Of a DNA stretch of 48,521 nt, positions 6,945 to 15,430 are shown in pieces (the stretch's first letter is position 1; the number at the start of each line of letters is the position of its first letter). This DNA is from an uncultured Lachnospiraceae bacterium. GTDB taxonomy: Bacteria; Bacillota; Clostridia; Lachnospirales; Lachnospiraceae. The notes beneath the pieces are model-generated. The model did not search any database and was not told the origin of the DNA. It saw only the letters and a list, made by a program, of their open reading frames with translations. The stretch spans positions 1-48,521 of the forward strand of contig CAJTWA010000036.1 in the NCBI GenBank assembly GCA_910580195.1, written 5' to 3'. A program made the translations under genes and the position numbers.

Positions 6945-8408
6945 TTATCTTACGCCAAATGCTTGGCAGAGCCGTGCAATGGCTTCTTCCATATGCGCTG
7001 GGTGGATGGAGGAATAATTCATAATAAAAATATGTTCCGTGGCGCTATGCTCCTCTCTAGGGCAGTTTTCACGCCCATTCCCTGCCGTTTCCTGCTTTGC
7101 TGCATGTCCCTTCTCATAATAATATTGGGAAAGGGAAGTAAGGCGGAGCCCAAGGGACTTGGCCTTTTGCAGCACCGCCCCGTCCGGCACGGAAGTATCT
7201 ACGCACATCAGGAAATGCAGCCCTGCGTCCTCTTCCATAATTGTAATGTGGGGGGACAAGGGGCTGTTCTTTAAATATCCCAAAAGTAAATCCCGCTGCC
7301 CGTGGTAAAAGTTCCGCATCCGGTTAATATGGCGCTCGAAATGCCCATCTGCCAGGAAACGGGCCAGGGTATACTGCTCAAAATTCGATACGGTACAGGA
7401 ATAAAACCCCATTGTTTCACGGAACTGTTCCGCCAGGCGCCCCGGCAGGACCATATAGCTAATGCGGATGGTGGAGGCAAGGGTTTTCGTAAAGGTATTC
7501 ATGTAAATCACTTTTTCCATAACGTCAATGCTTTGGAGGGAAGGGATGGGTTTTCCCATAAAGCGGAATTCACAGTCGTAGTCATCCTCAATAATATATC
7601 TGGCGTCCGAAGCAGCCGCCCAGCCAAGCAGCTCGTACCTGCGGCTGATGGGGGTGACAATCCCGGTGGGGAAATGGTGGGAGGGGGAAATATGCACAAT
7701 ATCCGCCCCCAGCTCTTCCAGCTTTCCAATGCAGATGCCGTGCTTATCCATGGGGATATGGCGGCAGGCCACATGGTTGCTTTTATAAATGGCAGAGATT
7801 TTCTGGTAGCCCGGGTCTTCTACCCCATAGACTTTCCCATGGCCCAGAAGCTGGATTAAGAGCCCATAGAGGTATTCCGTCCCCGCACCCACAATAATCT
7901 GCTGGGGCTTTACATCCATGCCCCGGAATTCTTTTAAATGCCCGGCAATGGCTTGGCGCAGGGGGAAAATGCCTCCGCTGGGGGGATTTTTCATTAAGTC
8001 AGGGCTGCGGCTCCCAATCACTTCCCGCATCAATTTTGCCCAAATGGAAAAAGGGAAGGTGTCAGGATGGGTCTGGCTGCTGGTGAAATCTGCAAAATAT
8101 GTTTCTTCCCCCTGCTCCGGCACAGGCTCTTGGGAAGGGCTGGCAGGGGCAGGGGCTGGCCCTGCGGCAATGTCCGCGGCATAATAGCCCTTTTTAGGGA
8201 TAGAATAAATATAGCCCTCTGCCAGGAGCTGGGCATATGCATTTTCAATGGTAATGGTACTGATGTTCAAGTGCTTGGCAAAGCTGCGTTTGGAGGGGAG
8301 CCGGTCCCCGGGGGAAAGCACCCCTGCCAGAATGTCATTTTTAATGCATTTATATAAATATTCATACAGGCTGTCGGAGCCGATATCGGAAAAGGAATAG
8401 GTAAGCAT
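6945..8408 (-). CDS. MocR/PdxR-type regulator (GntR winged helix fused to aminotransferase fold)
   Basis: A 487-residue transcription regulator. Residues about 9-75 are a GntR winged helix (YKCIKNDILAGVLSPGDRLPSKR, then AKHLNISTITIENAYAQL). The rest is a fold-type-I aminotransferase domain that binds pyridoxal phosphate; EDDYDCEFRF and the Schiff-base lysine in NTFTKTLAST are both present. Such proteins sense PLP or amino-compound adducts and control vitamin B6, GABA or taurine genes. The target is unknown here. Start 8408 has GGAGG eight bases upstream; a longer upstream frame lacks a site and reads non-coding DNA. The neighbour on the right is divergent. Confidence 0.9.
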   Translation of the reverse strand: MLTYSFSDIGSDSLYEYLYKCIKNDILAGVLSPGDRLPSKRSFAKHLNISTITIENAYAQLLAEGYIYSIPKKGYYAADIAAGPAPAPASPSQEPVPEQGEETYFADFTSSQTHPDTFPFSIWAKLMREVIGSRSPDLMKNPPSGGIFPLRQAIAGHLKEFRGMDVKPQQIIVGAGTEYLYGLLIQLLGHGKVYGVEDPGYQKISAIYKSNHVACRHIPMDKHGICIGKLEELGADIVHISPSHHFPTGIVTPISRRYELLGWAAASDARYIIEDDYDCEFRFMGKPIPSLQSIDVMEKVIYMNTFTKTLASTIRISYMVLPGRLAEQFRETMGFYSCTVSNFEQYTLARFLADGHFERHINRMRNFYHGQRDLLLGYLKNSPLSPHITIMEEDAGLHFLMCVDTSVPDGAVLQKAKSLGLRLTSLSQYYYEKGHAAKQETAGNGRENCPREEHSATEHIFIMNYSSIHPAHMEEAIARLCQAFGVR

Positions 8409-8609
8409 GGCAAAAGCCTCCAATCTAGCGCTCCATCCGGCCAGGGCCCACGCTTGTTCCCTGCCTGCTTGGCGCCATTGTGGCGTTAAAAGTTCTAGCC
8501 CATGGAACCGTACCGCCATCGAAATTTTGCCTTGCACTGGCACACGCCATGCAAAGCACAGGGGAGTTTTTGGCCGATGGGGCACTGGGCAATTTTTCGC
8601 ATTTTTAAT

Positions 8610-8638
8610 ATTATAAAAAGTAAGGGACGCTTTGTAAA
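8610..8638 (-). promoter_or_regulatory. Predicted promoter for the MocR-type regulator
   Basis: On the minus strand TTTACA (complement of 8633-8638) and TATAAT (complement of 8610-8615) are 17 bp apart. Transcription toward the regulator would leave a leader of about 190 nt. The rest of 8409-8992 holds no gene; it carries the 76-bp repeats listed separately. Confidence 0.55.
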
Positions 8639-8690
8639 GGGAAAATTGGGCGCGGTGGGGGCATATTGCGACAAGATTTTCCGGGGCGGC

Positions 8691-8957
8691 ATGGTAGAAT
8701 AGCAACAGCCATACTACTGCCAGAGCGGAGCATAGCGGCATAGGCATCCAAAGTTTACGCAAAGTGGCTATGGGATAGCGGCAGTTCTTTATGTGCCGGA
8801 GCGGAGCATAGCAGCATAGGCAGCTATAGTTTACGCAAAGTGGCTATGGGATAGTGGCAGCTCTTTTTGTGCCGGAGCGGAGCATAGCAGCATAGGCAGC
8901 TATAGTTTACGCAAAGTGGCTATGGGATAGCGGCAGCTCTTTTTGTGCCGGAGCGGG
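8691..8957 (+). repeat. 76-bp tandem repeat array upstream of the alarmone synthetase
   Basis: Units begin GCC(A/G)GAGCGGAGCATAG at 8719, 8795 and 8871, with a partial unit at 8947; the period is exactly 76 bp. The array is preceded at 8691 by ATGGTAGAATAGCAACAG, nearly identical to a stretch at 36438 upstream of hpf. Each unit contains TTTACGCAAAGTGGCTATGG. The last unit ends in the leader of the next gene. Confidence 0.85.
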
Positions 8958-8992
8958 AAAAGGTACCAGACAATTTTGTTTTGGAGGAAATT

Positions 8993-9604
8993 ATGGATTT
9001 AAAAGATTTTTTGCAGCAGGAAGATTTTTTTGTAAAATGCCAGTGGGGCATCAGCCTGATGAATGCCAAACTGCAAATGATAAATGCAGAACTGGGCATG
9101 CGGTGCGGAAGGAAAGTCATACACAGTTATTCCAGCAGGATTAAATCTTATGACAGCATAGCGGCTAAGCTGCGCAAAAAAGGGTGCCCGGAGAGCATCC
9201 GCGCCATGGAAGAACATGTCAACGACGTGGTAGGGGTCCGGGCAGTCTGCACCTACACAGATGATTTGTACCAGATAGGGGAAATGCTGTGCGCCCAGCG
9301 GGACATGCGCCTGATTAAGAGGAAGGATTATATTAAAAACCCAAAGAAAAGCGGGTACCGCAGCCTGCACCTGATTTTCCAAGTGCCTGTGTCCCTTCAG
9401 GAAGAAATGCGGTGGATGAAAATAGAAGTGCAGCTTAGGACCGGGGCCATGGATTACTGGGCCGGCTTGGATTACCAGCTGCAGTACAAGAAGGAAAACC
9501 GGGAGGCCAAGAATATCAGCCGGGAACTGAAAGAATATGCAAACGCCATTGAGCAGATTGACAGTAAGGTACTGGAATTAAGGAAACGGATAGAGGCGAT
9601 ATGA
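8993..9604 (+). CDS. Small alarmone synthetase (RelQ/YjbM-type GTP pyrophosphokinase)
   Basis: A 203-residue synthetase-only protein that transfers pyrophosphate from ATP to GDP or GTP to make (p)ppGpp. The catalytic landmarks are present in order: IHSYSSRIKSYDSI, DVVGVRAVCTY, KDYIKNPKKSGYRSLHL and IEVQLRTGAMDYWAGLDYQL. There is no HD hydrolase domain or regulatory C-terminus, so it is a stand-alone synthetase probably controlled by expression and allostery. Start 8993 has TGGAGG six bases upstream; the longer frame from 8945 would begin inside the tandem repeat. A 76-bp repeat array forms its upstream region. Confidence 0.92.
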   Translation: MDLKDFLQQEDFFVKCQWGISLMNAKLQMINAELGMRCGRKVIHSYSSRIKSYDSIAAKLRKKGCPESIRAMEEHVNDVVGVRAVCTYTDDLYQIGEMLCAQRDMRLIKRKDYIKNPKKSGYRSLHLIFQVPVSLQEEMRWMKIEVQLRTGAMDYWAGLDYQLQYKKENREAKNISRELKEYANAIEQIDSKVLELRKRIEAI

Positions 9605-9745
9605 CTGCCAAGGCAAGGCCATTGGGCAGGGAATAGCCCGCCGAAAGAGCAGTGCCTGAGTGAAAAGACGGGGAGCGTACGCTGGCAGTGTATGACAGTT
9701 TTACACAAATTTTTATAAAAAATGCGCAAAATACGGAATTGGCAG

Positions 9746-9774
9746 TTGAACCGGAACCCCTGAAACGCTATAAT
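9746..9774 (+). promoter_or_regulatory. Sigma-70 type promoter for the chemoreceptor gene
   Basis: TTGAAC at 9746-9751 and TATAAT at 9769-9774 are 17 bp apart, about 120 bp upstream of the GTG start at 9897. Confidence 0.6.
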
Positions 9775-9896
9775 GGTGGGTAGAAAAATGCCATGGCTTT
9801 GCTGTGCCTAAGGGATAAAACGCCGCATCAGGCAGGTTTCCGGGCATGCAGCATTATGGGCGGTAATGCCATGGAAAAATTAGGGAGGGAACACGG

Positions 9897-11630
9897 GTGA
9901 AAGAAGGAACGGTGCAAAAGAAAAGGGCAAAATTCGGCATTATGCTGAAAATCGTAGCAATCGGGTTTGTCCCTATGCTGATACTTGCAGTTTCTGAGGC
10001 TGCATTTTCCGCAAAGACAATCCGCGGAGGCATGAGGGATGAGGCCATCAAGCGGCTGGAGGATATTACGGTTGGGATGCAGGAAGCGCTTGGGGTAGCA
10101 GGGGAAGGGGATTACCATGCAGAGGGGGATATCATGTACAAAGGGGAGCACAATATCTCCGAAGACCTGCAGGCATTTCAGGCATTTGCTGATTTTTCCG
10201 AGATTGACCTTACCGTCTGCTGGGGAGATACCCGTATGGTGACTACATTGGCAGACCCTGATACCGGGGAAAGCATGGCTGGGACGCAGGTGGCGGAAAC
10301 GGTAGCAAAAAATGTTTTGCAGGACGGCATGGAGTACACCGATACGGATATGATGATTAATGGGGAGCCATATTTTTGCTGTTACATACCCCTGAAAAAT
10401 AGTGACGGATCAATTGTAGGGATGATTTTTGCTGGGGAACACAGCAATGGGATTGAAGAATATATTGATAAGCAGCTGGTGCAGATTACCATGCTGAATG
10501 TAACCATTATCCTTTTAGCCAGCGCTGTTATTTTCTATTTTTCACGGACCCTTGCAAAGGCCATCCGCAAGGAGGAAGAAGTGCTCCGCCAGCTTGCAGA
10601 CGGCAGCCTGAACGTGGAAGTGGACCAGAAGCTGTTAGGGCGCAGGGATGAGCTTGGCGGCATTGCTTCTGCCTTGCAGAACTTGGTAGAGAAGCTGTCC
10701 GCAATTATCAAGCATATCCAGCAGTCCTCCGGGGAACTGATGGAGTCGGGCCAGTCGTTGGATGAAATGGCAGAGCGTGTCAACGAAAATGCTGTGGAAA
10801 TCAGCAGGGCTGTGGAGGAGATTTCTTCAGGCGCGGCTACCCAGTCCGAGGAAATTGAAACGGCCTCCGGGCAGATTATGGATATGGGATCTGTCATTGA
10901 AAGCATTGTAAAAGACGTAGGCCACCTGAACAACACATCCAAGGCCATGAAACAAGCCGGCGATACTTCTGCAGAAATCATGAGGAACTTGGCAGCGTCT
11001 ACTGACCGCACCAATGAAGCTATCCAGAAAATCGGGGCACAGGTATACGCCACCAACGAATCTGCACAGAAAATCCGTGCTGCCGTGGACATTATCTCAT
11101 CCATTGCCAGCCAGACGTCGCTCCTGTCCTTAAATGCCAGCATTGAGGCTGCAAGGGCTGGGGAATTCGGCAAAGGCTTTGCAGTGGTAGCTTCTGAAAT
11201 CCAGAAGCTGGCAGATGAATCCAGCAATTCTGCACAGACCATTACGGACGTGATCAATTCGTTGCTGGCGGATGCGGAAATGACTGTGGAAATCATGAAG
11301 GAAGTGGAAGAAATCATTATCGACCAGAGGGAAAAATTAGTTGCTACACAGAGCCACTTTGTGGAGGTGGAAACTGGAATTAATAATTCACGGGAAGGCG
11401 CGTCTATGATAGAGCAGCGGACGCATGTCTGTGATGAGTCCAGGAAGACGGTGGTGGAGGTTATCAGCAATTTGTCTGCGCTTTCACAGGAAAATGCGGC
11501 TTCTGCACAGCAGACGACGGCTTCGATGGAGGAATTGAATGATACCATCCAGCTGCTAGCGGGGGCGGCGAATAGCTTGCGGAGCATGTCGGATCGGATG
11601 GAGGAGGAGATGAGGTTCTTTAAGTTGTAG
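9897..11630 (+). CDS. Methyl-accepting chemotaxis protein with an extracellular Cache-type sensor
   Basis: A 577-residue transmembrane chemoreceptor. A first membrane helix (about 15-37) is followed by an extracellular sensor of about 155 residues ending GEPYFCCYIPLKNSDGSIVGMIFAGE, a single-Cache signature. A second helix (about 197-218), a HAMP segment and a long coiled-coil signalling domain follow. The conserved hairpin tip IASQTSLLSLNASIEAARAGEFGKGF (split across about 400-430) contacts CheA and CheW. Start is GTG 9897 behind GGGAGGG. No che genes are nearby, so it is an orphan receptor. The 3' end is followed by a gene-free repeat region. Confidence 0.92.
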   Translation: MKEGTVQKKRAKFGIMLKIVAIGFVPMLILAVSEAAFSAKTIRGGMRDEAIKRLEDITVGMQEALGVAGEGDYHAEGDIMYKGEHNISEDLQAFQAFADFSEIDLTVCWGDTRMVTTLADPDTGESMAGTQVAETVAKNVLQDGMEYTDTDMMINGEPYFCCYIPLKNSDGSIVGMIFAGEHSNGIEEYIDKQLVQITMLNVTIILLASAVIFYFSRTLAKAIRKEEEVLRQLADGSLNVEVDQKLLGRRDELGGIASALQNLVEKLSAIIKHIQQSSGELMESGQSLDEMAERVNENAVEISRAVEEISSGAATQSEEIETASGQIMDMGSVIESIVKDVGHLNNTSKAMKQAGDTSAEIMRNLAASTDRTNEAIQKIGAQVYATNESAQKIRAAVDIISSIASQTSLLSLNASIEAARAGEFGKGFAVVASEIQKLADESSNSAQTITDVINSLLADAEMTVEIMKEVEEIIIDQREKLVATQSHFVEVETGINNSREGASMIEQRTHVCDESRKTVVEVISNLSALSQENAASAQQTTASMEELNDTIQLLAGAANSLRSMSDRMEEEMRFFKL

Positions 11631-11734
11631 GGGAGAGCGGTTTAAGGGGTGGGGAATAAGACATTGAGAATGTTTGTTTGGACTGGAGGGGAGATGGGTG
11701 AAGAGTGAAGAGGGGGACGTTAAGGGGTGCGGAC

Positions 11735-12074
11735 GGCAATTCAGGGCTGCCCTCCCTCACACAAACTGGGCAACGTTCCGGCGAACTAACTGCTAACTCC
11801 GACTACGGAAGAATCCCAAAATAGCTTTGCCACCTTGCTTGTCTATTCCTCCGGTTGCACGGGGCAAAAATACTCAACATAGCCCGCTATGCCTCCGTTT
11901 TTTGCCCCGCACACCCGAAGAAATATCCGGCGCAATTTGGCAAAGATATTTTGGGATTCTTCCTCGGGATTTCAGGAAAGCCTTCATCCCTAAGTCTGCG
12001 TAAGCAGTGGATTTCGCCTCCACTAAGGGCGCCCATGAATCGTTTGCTTAGAGGGAGGGCAGCCCTGAATTGCC
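11735..12074 (-). mobile_element. Hairpin element, copy 1 (conserved core on the minus strand, with nested insertion)
   Basis: Perfect 23-bp inverted arms, GGCAATTCAGGGCTGCCCTC... at 11735-11757 and its complement at 12052-12074. Between them, read on the minus strand, is the family core: TTAGTGGAGGCGAAATCCAC, CTTAGGGATGAAGGCTTTCC and GTTAGCAGTTAGTTCGCCGG. The core is split by a 157-bp secondary hairpin at 11807-11963. Copies 2 (12753-12932) and 3 (31296-31472) share the core but have different arm sequences. Confidence 0.8.
11807..11963. mobile_element. Nested hairpin insert inside copy 1
   Basis: 26-bp inverted ends (GGAAGAATCCCAAAATA... at 11807-11832; complement at 11938-11963, one mismatch). 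Inside, CGGGGCAAAAA pairs with TTTTTTGCCCCG and CATAG with CTATG, giving a branched fold. It is absent from copies 2 and 3, where the core runs on without it. Confidence 0.7.
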
Positions 12075-12239
12075 TGTGTATTGCGGTGTTTTAGCCAAAT
12101 GTGCGGGGGAATGTAATGGTTTGGGATGGAGTTCTTCACTTATATGATGGAAGGCTTTGTAATGTAAGGGGTTAAGGTTTGTGGTTAGTTTTTTTATGGG
12201 TTTTGTATCCTGCTGCTTTCAGGGTTCTGGGAGAAGGAA

Positions 12240-12398
12240 CTAGTGTACTGCCTGGATTATATTCAGGTAAAACCACGCCGGATATCTGTTCATCTGCAAG
12301 GTGGATTTTCGATGGCGTAGCGGTGGCTATTACTAGAAAATTCAACGCGGCAGATAGACAAATGAGTTTGCCTGAATATAATCCAGACAGTACACTAG
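12240..12398. mobile_element. 159-bp MITE-like element with 32-bp terminal inverted repeats
   Basis: The left end CTAGTGTACTGCCTGGATTA... (12240-12271) and right end (12367-12398) are inverted copies with two mismatches in 32. There is no coding capacity. A 23-bp match to the left end, two mismatches, stands alone at 28108-28130. No clear target duplication could be assigned. Confidence 0.75.
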
Positions 12399-12752
12399 GA
12401 AGGGGATACCCTGTAGCTTGCAGCATGACGTATTATTTGATGGGTATCCCAATGGTATAACTTAAGGTGTTTTGCAGTGTACTGGAAAATTATATCAGCA
12501 AAATGCATAAGGCTAGGGGTATCCATAGCTATTATCCTAAAGAGTTCCCATAGTAGAACAGATAAAGTGATTGCCCAATACGGCCAAAACACCCCTAAAA
12601 AATTTCCGCATTGGAACAGGCAAAAGCGATTGTCTAATACAAGGGAAACACTTACGAAAAATAACCAAGAAACCTTCCTCCTATAAACATAATTATATCC
12701 AATATTCTGGAAGTTTTCCACAGCACCATTCCCTCAAATTGCCAACATCCAG

Positions 12753-12932
12753 CAGTTCTGGACCGGCACCTGCCCCCTGCAAACCATTCAGGGACGCCCT
12801 TAATGGAGGTGAAATCCACTGCTTACGAAGACTTAGGGATGAAGGCTTTCCTGAAATCCCTTAGTCGCAGTTAGCAGTTAGTTCACCGGAATGTTGTCCC
12901 GTTTGCAGGGGGCAGGTGCCGGTCCAGAACTG
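12753..12932 (+). mobile_element. Hairpin element, copy 2
   Basis: Perfect 32-bp inverted arms at 12753-12784 (CAGTTCTGGACCGGCACCTG...) and 12901-12932. The core of about 100 nt between them matches copies 1 and 3, including the small hairpin TGGAGGTGAAATCCA and the longer stem CTTAGGGAT / ATCCCTTAG. It carries no open frame of note. Confidence 0.8.
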
Positions 12933-13082
12933 CGTCCGCGTAGCCAATTCCAACACAAAATAGCCAGCCCCCTTACATGAGAAGGTTCACCCCAGAACTG
13001 CGTCCGCACAACCAATTCCAACACAAAATAGCCAGCCCCCTTACATGAGAAGGTTCACCCCAGAACTGCACCCGCACAACCA
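12926..13082 (+). repeat. 68-bp tandem repeat upstream of hypB
   Basis: Units begin AGAACTGCGTCCGC at 12926 and 12994, with a partial at 13062; the period is 68 bp. Each contains CAATTCCAACACAAAATAGC and CCCTTACATGAGAAGG. The first unit begins inside the right arm of hairpin copy 2, so the duplication post-dates or involved that element. Confidence 0.85.
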
Positions 13083-13128
13083 ATCCCACCCCAGAATACC
13101 CACCCAAAAAGAAACGGAGGAACACCCA

Positions 13129-13803
13129 ATGAATACATTCACAACCATGGAAATCAAACAAAGCATTTTCGCCGACAACGACCAAGACGCAGAACGGCTC
13201 CGCCAAGAACTAAAGCAGGAAAAAACCTTCCTCTTAAACCTCATGTCTTCCCCCGGCGCAGGGAAAACCACCACCCTCACCCAGACCATAGCAGCCCTGC
13301 AGGACGAATTCCGCATCGGCATCATGGAGGCAGACATAGATTCAGACGTAGATGCCCGGGCAATTTCAAAAACCGGGGCAAAAGTCATCCAGCTTCACAC
13401 CGGGGGCATGTGCCATTTAGACGCGGATATGGCACGGCAGGGCATCCGCGGCCTTGGCACCAAAGACATTGATTTAGCAATCCTAGAAAATGTAGGGAAC
13501 CTTGTCTGCCCGGCAGAGTTTGACACAGGGGCGGTGAAAAACGCCATGATTTTAAGCGTGCCGGAAGGGGACGACAAGCCCTTGAAGTACCCGCTGATGT
13601 TCCAAGTCTGCGATGTGCTCCTGATTAATAAAATGGATGTGCTGGAATATTTTGATTTTGATTTGGAGGCATGTAAGGAACGGGCGAAGAAGCTGAACCC
13701 TGACATTTCGGTAATCCCCATTTCCGCAAAAACCGGGGAAGGGATTGGGGCATGGGCAGATTGGCTGCGGCAGGAAGTAAAGCGCTGGTGCGCGGGGGAA
13801 TGA
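13129..13803 (+). CDS. hypB: HypB, nickel-insertion GTPase for hydrogenase maturation
   Basis: A 224-residue SIMIBI-class GTPase. It has the P-loop SSPGAGKTTTL, EADIDSDVDARAI, the metal-binding GGMCHLDADMARQG with Cys-His, ENVGNLVCPAEFDTG and the guanine-specific NKMD. HypB works with HypA to load nickel into [NiFe] hydrogenase; some homologues serve urease-like enzymes. The N-terminal CXXCGC and His-rich nickel store of many HypB proteins are absent. Start 13129 has GGAGG; the longer frame would begin inside the tandem repeat. It is an orphan here: no hydrogenase or other hyp genes, and the next gene, a response regulator, starts 1 nt after its stop. Confidence 0.93.
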   Translation: MNTFTTMEIKQSIFADNDQDAERLRQELKQEKTFLLNLMSSPGAGKTTTLTQTIAALQDEFRIGIMEADIDSDVDARAISKTGAKVIQLHTGGMCHLDADMARQGIRGLGTKDIDLAILENVGNLVCPAEFDTGAVKNAMILSVPEGDDKPLKYPLMFQVCDVLLINKMDVLEYFDFDLEACKERAKKLNPDISVIPISAKTGEGIGAWADWLRQEVKRWCAGE

Positions 13804-13804
13804 G

Positions 13805-15430
13805 ATGGTAAAAGTATTTTTAGTAGAAGATGAAATTGTTATCCGGGAGAATATCTGCCAGATGGTCCCATGGGCAGAGTACGGGTTTGCATTATGCGGC
13901 GAGGCAGGGGATGGGGAGATGGCTCTTCCCCTGATTTTAAAGGAAAAGCCGGACGTGCTGATAACGGATATCCGTATGCCCTTTATGGACGGGCTAGAGT
14001 TAAGCCAGATTGTAAGGAAGGAACTGCCAGATACGAAGATTGTGATTATCAGCGGCTACGATGATTTTAACTATGCTAAGACAGCCATTACCATTGGGGT
14101 AGAAGAATACCTCCTTAAGCCGGTCAGCAGGCAGGATTTTGTAGAAGTGCTGGAGAAAATCCGGGGACGTTTCGAGGAAGAGAACGCCCAGCGGGATTAT
14201 TATGAGAAATTTGAACAGGACATGCAGCAGTATGAGCAGTATTCCCGGAGGGATTTTTTTGAAAAGCTGGTTTCTGGGAATGTAGGCTTAAATGAAATTT
14301 ACGGGCAGGCAGAGCAATTGCAGATAGACCTTACTGCGTCAGCCTACAATATTATTTTGTTCAGCATGAACCGGAAGGAGAAGCGGGAGTCTTGGACGGA
14401 CACTTATTCCCAGAAGGAAACAGAGGTATGGGAGCAGGTGGAGCGGTTTATCCAAGACCGGGAGGAATTCTTAATGTTCCGCCATCAGGCCTTCAGCTAT
14501 GCCATTTTGGTAAAGGGGGCAGAAGGGCAGATTGACGCACTGACGGAAGAATGTGCCTTGCATTTAAAAGGCCTGTTTGAAAAGAGCGGTGAGCGGTTTT
14601 ACTGGTTTTTGGCGTCTGGGAAATCGGTTGGGCGGCTCAGCATGGTTTCGGAAAGCTATGAAAATGCCCTCAAAGTATTTACCCAGCGCCACCTTAGGCC
14701 AGACCATTATATCCATTACAACCAAACAGCTTTTGAGGCAGAGGAAGATGGGAAAGTGGATTTGCAGGACGTGGATGCGGCAGCCATGGACACGGAAGTG
14801 GTGCACACCTTCCTGAGCAATGGGCTGCTGGAGGAAACGGGCAGCTTTGTGGAGGACTATTTTTCCATGATAGGGGAATCCGCGCTGGAATCAAGGATGT
14901 TCCGGCAGTACGTGGTATTAAATATCCATTTCTGCACCGTGTCTTTTATCCAGAAGCTGGGGTACGGCAAGGAGCAGCTCCGCACGGATTTAGGCTTGGA
15001 AGCGGGGCACAAGGACCCGGTGGCGGCTGCAAAGCGCACGGCAGAGGGAATTTTGAAAAAAGGCATAGAGCTGCGGGATGAAAGCAGCAAAAACCGGTAC
15101 CGGACCGTACTGGAAGTGGCATTGGATTTTATTGGGAAGAATTATATGGATGCAGATATGTCCCTGAACAAGGCAGCACGGGCAGCGAACGTCAGCGCAA
15201 ACCATTTCAGCGCGCTGTTCAGCCAAGGGATGAACCAGACCTTCATTGAATACCTGACAGAGCTCCGTATGAAGAAGGCTAAAGAGCTTTTGCGCTGCAC
15301 CGATATGCGTTCCGGGCAGATTGCGCTGGAAATTGGCTATAAGGATTCCCATTATTTTAGCTTTCTGTTTAAGAAAACCCAAGGCTGCACCCCCAGCGAC
15401 TACCGGAACCAGAGAGGGGATGCGAAGTGA
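13805..15430 (+). CDS. YesN-type response regulator (receiver plus AraC DNA-binding domain)
   Basis: A 541-residue regulator. The N-terminal receiver (residues 1-125) has the acidic pair in LVEDE, the phospho-acceptor Asp55 in VLITDIRMPFMDG and the Lys of YLLKPVS. A middle region of about 300 residues follows. The C-terminus (about 435-535) is an AraC-type double helix-turn-helix: MSLNKAARAANVSANHFSAL and IALEIGYKDSHYFSFLFKK. It overlaps the kinase gene by 4 nt (GTGA), so the two are co-translated. The adjacent sugar transporter is the probable target. Confidence 0.93.
   Translation: MVKVFLVEDEIVIRENICQMVPWAEYGFALCGEAGDGEMALPLILKEKPDVLITDIRMPFMDGLELSQIVRKELPDTKIVIISGYDDFNYAKTAITIGVEEYLLKPVSRQDFVEVLEKIRGRFEEENAQRDYYEKFEQDMQQYEQYSRRDFFEKLVSGNVGLNEIYGQAEQLQIDLTASAYNIILFSMNRKEKRESWTDTYSQKETEVWEQVERFIQDREEFLMFRHQAFSYAILVKGAEGQIDALTEECALHLKGLFEKSGERFYWFLASGKSVGRLSMVSESYENALKVFTQRHLRPDHYIHYNQTAFEAEEDGKVDLQDVDAAAMDTEVVHTFLSNGLLEETGSFVEDYFSMIGESALESRMFRQYVVLNIHFCTVSFIQKLGYGKEQLRTDLGLEAGHKDPVAAAKRTAEGILKKGIELRDESSKNRYRTVLEVALDFIGKNYMDADMSLNKAARAANVSANHFSALFSQGMNQTFIEYLTELRMKKAKELLRCTDMRSGQIALEIGYKDSHYFSFLFKKTQGCTPSDYRNQRGDAK

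Larger units (their letters stand above)
11631..13128. other. Gene-free, repeat-dense region
   Basis: About 1.5 kb with no supportable gene. It contains one hairpin element with a nested hairpin (11735-12074), a small MITE (12240-12398), a second hairpin element of the same family as the first (12753-12932), and a 68-bp tandem repeat (12926-13082). Open frames here are short, lack ribosome binding sites and cross the inverted repeats. Confidence 0.75.

Noticed and set aside
8409..8762. N-terminal extension of the MocR-type regulator
   Set aside because: The frame is open upstream, but the winged helix starts right after the RBS-supported ATG at 8408 and the extension covers the promoter.
8719..8957. 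Possible CRISPR array or iterons
   Set aside because: Contiguous 76-bp tandem units with no spacers; no replication gene nearby.
10535..11587. Long antisense frame inside the chemoreceptor gene
   Set aside because: Low-complexity shadow of the coiled-coil coding sequence; the sense strand has clear domain motifs and an RBS.
12172..12426. Open frame across the MITE
   Set aside because: Its apparent protein consists of the two inverted ends of the element, with no ribosome binding site.
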